Shown here: one piece after another, positions 57,110-64,000 of the stretch | How positions within the stretch are numbered: position 1 is the first letter of the stretch | Layout: each line of letters starts with the position of its first letter | Assembly (NCBI GenBank): GCA_024748595.1 | Contig: CP072944.1 | Coordinates: forward strand, 1,210,001-1,274,000 | Source: Sodalis sp. Ffu | GTDB lineage: Bacteria; Pseudomonadota; Gammaproteobacteria; Enterobacterales; Enterobacteriaceae | Direction of reading: 5' to 3' | Length of the DNA: 64,000 nt | Notes under the pieces: generated by a model | Told to the model about the DNA's origin: nothing | Seen by the model: only the letters and a program-made list of their open reading frames with translations | The model's database searches: none | Position numbers and translations under genes: made by a program

Positions 57110-58156
57110 CTGTATTTATTTTTTATTAAGGATTATCAGGTTTTATAAACTGAATTTTAGTTAATGAATAGTTTTGCATTTTTTGATTTATGATACATTA
57201 ATGTTATACGGTTAGGATAGTATATATCTAGAGTGCAGTATTTTTATGTATTGATGATACATAATACATGATGTTATGGTCTTTATTGTCCCAGCTTTAA
57301 AAAATAAAATGACTATCATTAACTTATTTTTTAATATTTATTAGACTTACTGGTTTAGTTAGAAAATTATGATAAGAAGGAACTTTATTCAGTTAGTATG
57401 CTTGTCATTAAATGATTAGTTTAAATAATTGTAAGAAAAACTTATAGATTGCTAACATTATTTAATAAAATTCATGATATAACATATGAGTATTATCAAA
57501 TTAGACGGTATTGCGTTAAATGCTACCTAATGACTTAATGCAGCGATCTTTAATTAGTTAAATATGGTCTAATATTTTAGCTCAGTTACCAAGAATCGTG
57601 GTATTAATTCCACAAATCATGTAGGCCACGAATGGCCTGGTATAGTATCAATGCTCGCGTTTTAACTTTGCTCAAATTAGAATGTTTCACCTTTGTAAAG
57701 TCTAGAAGGGTTGGCATTGGACTTTCCGTCATTAGTGAGAGGAATTTTTATAATGATGAGTAGGGTATCGTTAAATACCTAAATAAAATATCTATCGTTA
57801 AAACAGAAAATACGGTCAATCTGCTCTAGGTTTTAGGGATGTGTTTCTCCTGCTATCTAGTATCATTAATGAAGTGGCGTCGCTCATGTGTCTAAGTGAG
57901 CCCTGATTAGTAGGATCTTGTGTTTAAAGCTTCTATGTGTTGTGGGTTAAAATCCAACTTGCAAGACAGCGGAGTTGCTAATTACTTAAATTTGATGGGT
58001 TGCAGCTCATAGTGGTATTTCCTGATAAATATGCAGTATTGTTCAGGCTGTGTTGTGTAGTTGTACTTAAATTGCTAATCAGGATAGGATTAATGCTTGG
58101 TAGGAAATTTATGCAGCTTTTTTTTGGGGTTTGTAAGCGAAACAAAAAATAATATC

Positions 58157-59689
58157 ATGAATTTATTGAAATCACTGGCATGGATTAGTTCCATGACTAT
58201 GTTTTCGCGCGTATTGGGCTTTGCACGTGACGCAATTGTTGCACTAGTATTTGGCGCTGGGATGGCTACGGATGCTTTTTTTATCGCGTTTAAATTACCC
58301 AATTTATTACGGCGCATATTTGCCGAAGGTGCTTTTTCTCAGGCTTTTGTGCCGATTTTAGCGGAGTACAAAAGCCAGCAAAGCGAAGAGGTAACACGTA
58401 CTTTTGTAGCGTGTATTGCGGGGCTATTGATACTAGCTCTGTCGTTGATTATTGTCGTCGGTATGCTAGCAGCGCCTTGGGTGATTATGATAACTGCGCC
58501 TGGCTTCGTCGATACACAGGAAAAATTTTCTCTGACTACGGCTTTTTTTCGCATTACTTTTCCTTATATTTTGCTTGTATCGTTGTCATCTTTGGTGGGG
58601 GCGATCCTCAATACCTGGAACCATTTTTCGGTTCCGGCGTTTGCTCCGACGTTATTCAATATTAATATGATATGTTTTGTATTTGCGGCGCCGCTATTTC
58701 ATCCACCAGTAATGGTGTTAGCCTGGGCTGTAGTTACAGGCGGTGTTTTGCAGTTGAGTTATCAGCTTATGCACTTAAAAAAGATCGGGATGCTGGTCAT
58801 GCCGCGTTTGCAATTTCGTGATGTTGGAGTATGGCGTGTATTGAGGTTGATGCTGCCGGCAATTTTTGCAGTATCTGTCAGTCAGATTTCGCTCATCATT
58901 AATACTATGTTTGCTTCTTTCTTAGTTTCTGGCTCGGTATCGTGGGTATATTATGCAGATCGATTGATGGAATTTCCATCTGGAGTTTTGGGTGTGGCGT
59001 TAAGTACTATTCTGTTGCCTTCTTTGTCGCGTAGTTTTTCTAGTGGTAATTATGACGAATATTCTCGTTTAATGGATTGGGGTCTGCGACTTTGCTTTAT
59101 GTTGGCGTTGCCAAGTTCTGTAGCATTGGGCATTTTGGCTAAGCCATTTACTATCGCGTTATTTCAATATGGCAATTTTTCCGCTTTCGATGCGTTGATG
59201 ACTCAACGTGCGCTGGTGGCTTATTCGGTGGGACTTATGGGGCTGATACTAGTGAAAGTTCTGACTCCTGGTTTCTACTCCAGTCAAGACATTAGAACAC
59301 CGGTGCGTGCAGCTATTATTACGCTTATCATGACTCAATTGATGAATTTAATTTTTATTGGTCCATTGAAGCATGTCGGCCTTTCTCTTTCCATCGGGTT
59401 AGGTGCCTGTCTCAATGCGAGTTTGCTTTATTGGCAACTTCGCCGCAAAGATCTATTCCAGCCTCAGCCGGGCTGGTTAGGTTTTTTTCTGCGGCTTGTA
59501 TTGGCAGTAGTTGCTATGTCGGTGGAGTTGGTTGGGTTGTTGATGGTAATGCCTGATTGGACGCATGGCAGTATGCCCTGGCGGCTGCTTCGGCTCATGG
59601 GAGTAGTGATGACAGGGAGTGGCGTTTATTTTGTTACGCTGTGGATGTTTGGTTTTCGATTGCGGGATTTTACTCGTTTGGTCAAGTAA
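58157..59689 (+). CDS. murJ: lipid II flippase MurJ
   Basis: Inner-membrane MOP-superfamily transporter (14 transmembrane helices) that flips lipid II for peptidoglycan assembly. 510 residues (E. coli 511). It starts [29 protein letters not shown], the family N terminus, so the 20 upstream codons are not used. Conserved blocks: [31 protein letters not shown]-type region, [62 protein letters not shown] and [17 protein letters not shown]. Convergent with argS. Shows that a cell wall is still made. Confidence 0.97.
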   Translation: MNLLKSLAWISSMTMFSRVLGFARDAIVALVFGAGMATDAFFIAFKLPNLLRRIFAEGAFSQAFVPILAEYKSQQSEEVTRTFVACIAGLLILALSLIIVVGMLAAPWVIMITAPGFVDTQEKFSLTTAFFRITFPYILLVSLSSLVGAILNTWNHFSVPAFAPTLFNINMICFVFAAPLFHPPVMVLAWAVVTGGVLQLSYQLMHLKKIGMLVMPRLQFRDVGVWRVLRLMLPAIFAVSVSQISLIINTMFASFLVSGSVSWVYYADRLMEFPSGVLGVALSTILLPSLSRSFSSGNYDEYSRLMDWGLRLCFMLALPSSVALGILAKPFTIALFQYGNFSAFDALMTQRALVAYSVGLMGLILVKVLTPGFYSSQDIRTPVRAAIITLIMTQLMNLIFIGPLKHVGLSLSIGLGACLNASLLYWQLRRKDLFQPQPGWLGFFLRLVLAVVAMSVELVGLLMVMPDWTHGSMPWRLLRLMGVVMTGSGVYFVTLWMFGFRLRDFTRLVK

Positions 59690-59743
59690 TCTGCGTTTTG
59701 TTGGCACTTTCATAAATTAAAAATAATTTGAAATTTGTTGGTA

Positions 59744-61480
59744 TTACATGCGTTCTACTGTATTAATACCTAATAAATTTAGCCCTTGTTTTAACGTACG
59801 AGCTGTAAGTAGTGCTAATTTAAGTCGACTATGACATAATGCTTTATTTTCGGCGTTAAGGATAGGGTAATGTTCGTAAAACGAGGAAAATAATACCGTT
59901 AGATCGTAAAGATAGTCACATAACACATGAGGTGTACCATCTCTGGCTACCGTGGTGATTGTTTCTTCAAACTGAAGTAGGCGCACGGCTAGCTGAATTT
60001 CCTGCTCTGTTATTAGCTGCACATTGCCTGTTATTTGCTGTTCATCCTGGCCGCTGCGTTTAAGTACAGAGGAGACACGGGTGTAGGCATATTGCATATA
60101 AGGAACAGTATTCCCTTTAAATTTTAGCATATTATCCCAGTCAAACACGTAATTGGTGGTTCGATTTTTTGACAGATCGGCATATTTTATCGCACCGATG
60201 CCTATGATTTGCACTAGTTGTTCTAATTCATCAGCATTCATATTGGGATTTTTACCAGTTATCAAACATCGGGCGCGTTCTAGTGCTTCGTTCAGTAGTT
60301 CTGTAAGTTTTACTGTTGCTCCAGTACGGGTTTTAAATGGCTTACCGTCCTTACCAAGCATCATACCGAACATATGATGTTCTAGCGGTACCGATTCAGG
60401 TACATATCCAGCTTTGCGAACTATAGTCCAAGCTTGCATTAGATGCTGATGTTGGCGTGAGTCTATATAATATATGATTCGGTCCGCTTTCAAAGTTTCA
60501 TAACGATATTTTGCGCAGGCGATATCGGTGGTGGTATACAGATAGGCGCCATCTTTTTTTTGGATAATCACCCCCATTGCTTCGCCTTCCTTATTTTTAA
60601 AGTTATCCAGGAAAACCATGGTAGCGCCTTCGCTTTCTACTGCCAGTCCTTTAGCTTTTAAATCTGCCACAATATCTGGTAGCATATCGTTGTAAAAGCT
60701 TTCGCCCATGATATCGTTGTGCGTTAAGCTTACGTTTAGTCGATCATAGATTTTTTGATTCTGCGCCATGGTGACATCTACCAGTTTGCGCCACATTTGA
60801 CGACAATGATCGTCGCCGCTTTGTAATTTTACGACATAGTTGCGGGCGCACTCGGCAAAAAATGGATCTTTGTCGTAATTTTTTTTTGCTTCACGGTAAA
60901 AATTTTCTAGGTTGAAGAGCTGCATTTTTTCTTCAGCGTTTGATTGAATTTTTTTCAAGTGGGCAATTAGCATACCAAATTGTGTGCCCCAGTCTCCAAC
61001 ATGATTAGCGCGAATAACGTTGTGGCCCAAGAACGTCAGAGTACGTACTGTAGCATCTCCGATAATTGTTGAGCGCAAATGGCCAACATGCATCTCTTTT
61101 GCCACGTTTGGGGCAGAGTAATCTACCACGATGGTTTGTGGTATGACGTGGGCGGCACCGAGGCGCGGTGAAGAAAGCGCCTCGGTGATTTGCACTTCTA
61201 GCCACTGTGGTGCTAAAAAGATATTTATAAATCCTGGACCAGCAACCTCAACTTTGCGCGCGATGCCATCCAATTCGAGCAGACTTACGATTTTTTTTGC
61301 TAACTGCTGAGTAGAAGTGGGCATGCCGAGCTTTTTGGAGATGGCCATGATACCATTGGCCTGATAATCACCGAATTCAATTTTTGCTGATTGCCGCACT
61401 TGCGCATTGTAGGCTTCGGGAACGCCAGCTGCCGCCAAGGCTTGAAAGACTTTTACTGATAGGAGCGTATGAATATTCAC
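59744..61480 (-). CDS. argS: arginyl-tRNA synthetase
   Basis: Class I synthetase that charges tRNA-Arg, requiring the tRNA for amino-acid activation. 578 residues (E. coli 577). The N-terminal Add1 domain ([17 protein letters not shown]) recognises the tRNA D loop. [19 protein letters not shown] holds the HIGH-type motif [18 protein letters not shown] and [18 protein letters not shown] follow, where this family lacks a classical KMSKS. The C-terminal DALR domain ends GINTVERM. No key residue is missing. argS and murJ are far apart in E. coli, so this junction is a rearrangement. Confidence 0.98.
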   Translation of the reverse strand: MNIHTLLSVKVFQALAAAGVPEAYNAQVRQSAKIEFGDYQANGIMAISKKLGMPTSTQQLAKKIVSLLELDGIARKVEVAGPGFINIFLAPQWLEVQITEALSSPRLGAAHVIPQTIVVDYSAPNVAKEMHVGHLRSTIIGDATVRTLTFLGHNVIRANHVGDWGTQFGMLIAHLKKIQSNAEEKMQLFNLENFYREAKKNYDKDPFFAECARNYVVKLQSGDDHCRQMWRKLVDVTMAQNQKIYDRLNVSLTHNDIMGESFYNDMLPDIVADLKAKGLAVESEGATMVFLDNFKNKEGEAMGVIIQKKDGAYLYTTTDIACAKYRYETLKADRIIYYIDSRQHQHLMQAWTIVRKAGYVPESVPLEHHMFGMMLGKDGKPFKTRTGATVKLTELLNEALERARCLITGKNPNMNADELEQLVQIIGIGAIKYADLSKNRTTNYVFDWDNMLKFKGNTVPYMQYAYTRVSSVLKRSGQDEQQITGNVQLITEQEIQLAVRLLQFEETITTVARDGTPHVLCDYLYDLTVLFSSFYEHYPILNAENKALCHSRLKLALLTARTLKQGLNLLGINTVERM

Positions 61481-61586
61481 CAGAATACCTTATTATTACA
61501 TGTATTGTAAGGTCGGGGGGTGAGTTTATCGTGCCGATATTTCTTGATACTTTGATCACGCCACAGAACTTAGGTGGACACGATTA

Positions 61587-61634
61587 TCAAACCCTCAAAA
61601 TACGCTATACTTATATCATATTTTGAGGGTTTGA
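61587..61634. repeat. perfect 16-bp hairpin upstream of argS
   Basis: TCAAACCCTCAAAATA pairs exactly with TATTTTGAGGGTTTGA around a 15-16 base loop. It lies about 105 bases before the argS start, in its transcribed or promoter region, so it might be a leader structure or the terminator of a lost upstream gene. Confidence 0.6.
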
Positions 61635-62023
61635 ATCAGTACGTTATTCATATATGAGATCATATCTTTATCGATCTAAATGATAGAGTTGCCTGATGTT
61701 GCGTATTACAATATTTCTCTATATTTATTTCGTATTTTCATCTGCATGCATAAGTAAACAGGATAAATATTAATATAGGTGATATAGTGCTTTCTGCTAT
61801 TGGGCATAATGAAAATAAATGAAAAATTTGAACGCTTGTTCAAAAAACGACGTGGTTGGTGCAAGTATCATGTGGTGGGGATACCACACACATGATATCT
61901 TAAGGTTTTGACTTGTCGCTCAGTATGTAACAAATGAATGCAGGATTACTATTGTACTATGTTAAAACAATTAAAAAAGTTATCAGTCGATACTTTATGG
62001 TAGAAAAGTGCTTGGTGACGTTT

Positions 62024-62041
62024 AATTTATTTAATAAAGCT
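62024..62041 (-). repeat. IS903-like terminal repeat
   Basis: AATTTATTTAATAAAGCT resembles the reversed IS903-group end, with several substitutions. Confidence 0.35.
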
Positions 62042-62125
62042 TGTCAATAGGTATTAAAGAAGAATAAATCCCCAGTTGATTGAGTGACATATTAAATGTG
62101 ACTTATTATATATTGTTTAATAACA

Positions 62126-62167
62126 TGTATCTGTATCTGTATCTGTATCTGTATTTGTATCTGTTCT
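62126..62167 (+). repeat. hexanucleotide tandem repeat (TGTATC)n
   Basis: Seven head-to-tail units of TGTATC, of which five are perfect and two carry a base change. The only microsatellite-like tract noticed in the window. Confidence 0.8.
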
Positions 62168-62194
62168 TGATCTTTTTATTTAATTTTGCATGAT

Positions 62195-62280
62195 AATCTG
62201 ATAACTCCATAATATCAGAATTTGATCAATTGCTATTTTATTTATAACATAATTATTATCGTCGGAGCGCGTTTATAGTG
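62195..62280 (+). repeat. tail segment of the dispersed repeat
   Basis: ATAATATCAGAATTTGATCA, GCTATTTTATTTATAACAT and GGAGCGCGTTTATAGTG match the tails of the copies ending near 54790 and 7860. Confidence 0.45.
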
Positions 62281-62954
62281 ATTGATCTGTGATTTTTTCG
62301 TAATTATAATATGATTAGTTGCACTCTTTTCTGGGCTATGAGTAGTCTGATTTATCTAATTATCTGTGTATTCTTTATCATGCTATGTGTAACATAATTC
62401 ATATTAACGGTGGCTTCTTTAATTTTTAGCAGGAGTTAAAGGTGCTTTTGTACTCAGTAATTATATTACTAAGTATAGGTTAAATAGGATGATATTCTAT
62501 GTGTAGTATTTTCTACTATATATTGTTTGTGCTAATTACGGCATTTTCTTAAACATGTATTTTAATTTTTATATTAACTTTATTGGAATATTTATTCCTT
62601 TATCGAAATAGCACTATAAAATATTACCGTGTGTTAAAATTATTATGATATTAATATGTTATCCTATTTGTTAGTGCAGGTGTGAAGTTTAGGATAAACA
62701 TTTAAAATTTTTAGTTAATAAATATTTATATGTGAGTAATATCAGGTAATAATTTATTTAATATAGGTATAGTTTTGCATATTTGAATAGTTTATTGATT
62801 TGCTATTTTTGAGCTATGTTATTTTTTATACTTCAGTAAGCGACAACTAGGTATCCAACTAAAATATTAATAATCTGCGTTTATAGGACCTTGTTGTCCC
62901 AATTATTGATTTTAGATTTTGATTTTGCCATAGCTGGATTTCTAAAAAATTTTT

Positions 62955-62972
62955 ATTTATTTAATAAAGCCT
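62955..62972 (-). repeat. IS903-like terminal repeat
   Basis: TATTTATTTAATAAAGCC resembles the reversed IS903-group end; the outer seven bases AAAGCC are preserved. Confidence 0.4.
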
Positions 62973-63063
62973 ATTTAATCACTGATAGTTAAAAATTTTA
63001 CAGTGCCTTTTGAATCTTGACAGTAACGAGCTATATAGCTTTTATCATTTCTTTACATGATGA

Positions 63064-63345
<282 letters not shown>

Positions 63346-63497
63346 GAAGTTTCAGTGTGTTACTTCTTTTTATGATTGAGTAGTCCCTCACTGGGGTTCT
63401 ATTGTTAGTATGCTTGCTGTTTATAGATTGAACATGATGATATTGTGGAATGTATTGGCCGTTTGGTTGAGTAACCGGTATTTTTATAATTTTGATA

Positions 63498-63525
63498 CAT
63501 AACCCTTCGTCTATGCAGGGTTATG
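63498..63525 (+). terminator. hairpin downstream of infA
   Basis: Perfect 9-bp arms CATAACCCT and AGGGTTATG with a 10-base loop, 150 bases beyond infA. No U-tract; assignment to infA is tentative. Confidence 0.4.
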
Positions 63526-63597
63526 AAGGTATAACGTGGTACAATAAATAGTTATGTTAATAACTAAACGATCACTCGGTTTTAAAGTTATTAACAA

Positions 63598-63790
63598 GGT
63601 TGTTCAAGTTACTCGTATGGTGATAGTTAGCTAGTTTAAGTTATTTTATTGAATTAATGCGTATTTATCGTCATGGTTTTTGAGTTTGCATATTTATAAT
63701 GCTATGTATATCAAATGGCTGTTTTATTCATTATATTGCTGTTGTTGATAGAGATATTCGATTGTGCTCAAGGTTTTGTTTTCAGTATTA
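63598..63790 (+). repeat. dispersed repeat, core and tail copy
   Basis: GGTTGTTCAAGTTACTCG, then TATGGTGATAGTTAGCTAG, ATCGTCATGG, and the tail CAAATGGCTGTTTTATTCAT. The core is the best-preserved in the family, but the expected left end is not visible before it. Confidence 0.5.
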
Positions 63791-63800
63791 ATATTGCTTG

Positions 63801-63818
63801 GGCTTTGTTGAATACATT
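63801..63818 (+). repeat. IS903-like terminal inverted repeat
   Basis: GGCTTTGTTGAATACATT preserves the first 14 bases of the IS903-group end exactly. It is the best match for the outer half of the repeat in the window. Confidence 0.5.
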
Positions 63819-64000
63819 TAGCTTGTTAATATTGTTTAAATTAGTGAGTGCGCCGCGTTATTATAGTGCGTGATCAATAAATTTGAAGGATTATTCTTAT
63901 TGAGCAGAAAGATCAAGATGTGACTTATTTGTTCGATAGTATATTCAAGTTGTTCTATATGATTTGTGGGAGTATTAATATCATGGTTCTTGATTTTGCA

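Larger units (their letters stand above)
56865..58156. other. 1.3-kb eroded region between fldA and murJ
   Basis: Begins with two striking inverted repeats (56970-57005 and 57053-57109). The part nearer murJ (57590-57980) is less AT-rich and might be the remains of yceM (mviM), which precedes murJ in E. coli, but no fragment could be matched. Confidence 0.45.
63346..64000. other. eroded region after infA
   Basis: Holds a hairpin (63498-63525), a dispersed-repeat core copy (63598-63790) and an IS903-like end (63801-63818). No gene recognised up to the window edge, including no serW tRNA. Confidence 0.5.

Noticed and set aside
62126-62167. CRISPR-like repeat
   Set aside because: Units are only 6 bases with no spacers; it is a simple tandem repeat.

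Overview
The window looks like a piece of the chromosome of a degenerate, host-restricted gammaproteobacterium of the order Enterobacterales, most likely an insect endosymbiont. Every recognisable protein matches an enteric housekeeping gene closely over its full length. The intact genes are islands of moderate GC in a much more AT-rich background. By my count, intact reading frames cover only about 44% of the window. The spaces between them hold eroded genes, of which I could identify rarA, the ftsK motor, clpA, clpS, yhfA and probably ycaI. Type II aroQ beside accB-accC resembles Yersinia/Serratia/Sodalis-type genomes rather than E. coli. I cannot name the species; a Sodalis-like symbiont is an inference.

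Layout. 1-421: start of hisG with its attenuator and promoter. 1-6.6 kb: tRNA-Asn, yeeX, tRNA-Ser(CGA) and an isolated ureA. 9.5-18.8 kb: glpD, asd, crp (with a yhfA remnant), argD and pabA. 20.6-32.5 kb: serS, rarA pseudogene, lolA, truncated ftsK, lrp, trxB, clpA/clpS pseudogenes and lysO, which is the E. coli 20-min region in one block. 33.6-44.6 kb: the densest part, serC-aroA-cmk-rpsA-ihfB-(ycaI remnant)-msbA-lpxK-ycaR-kdsB. 45.1-47.5 kb: ycbL and aspC. 49.8-52.1 kb: aroQ-accB-accC. 54-57 kb: fur and fldA, divergent. 58-63.3 kb: murJ, argS and infA.

Function. The retained set covers cell-envelope synthesis (kdsB, lpxK, msbA, murJ, asd, lolA), fatty-acid initiation (accB, accC), translation (serS, argS, rpsA, infA, tRNAs) and biosynthesis of amino acids and folate precursors (hisG, asd, argD, serC, aroA, aroQ, aspC, pabA). 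The lysine exporter lysO is also kept. Four global regulators (crp, lrp, fur, ihfB) survive, which suggests that reduction is still under way.

Most notable points: a his attenuator whose RNA architecture is intact but whose leader peptide is destroyed; FtsK cut down to its membrane domain while the DNA-pumping motor decays; a Ser at the Pro101 position of EPSP synthase; loss of the kdsB ATG; a dispersed repeat family with IS903-like ends; and a set of perfect palindromes and hairpins standing in otherwise eroded DNA.
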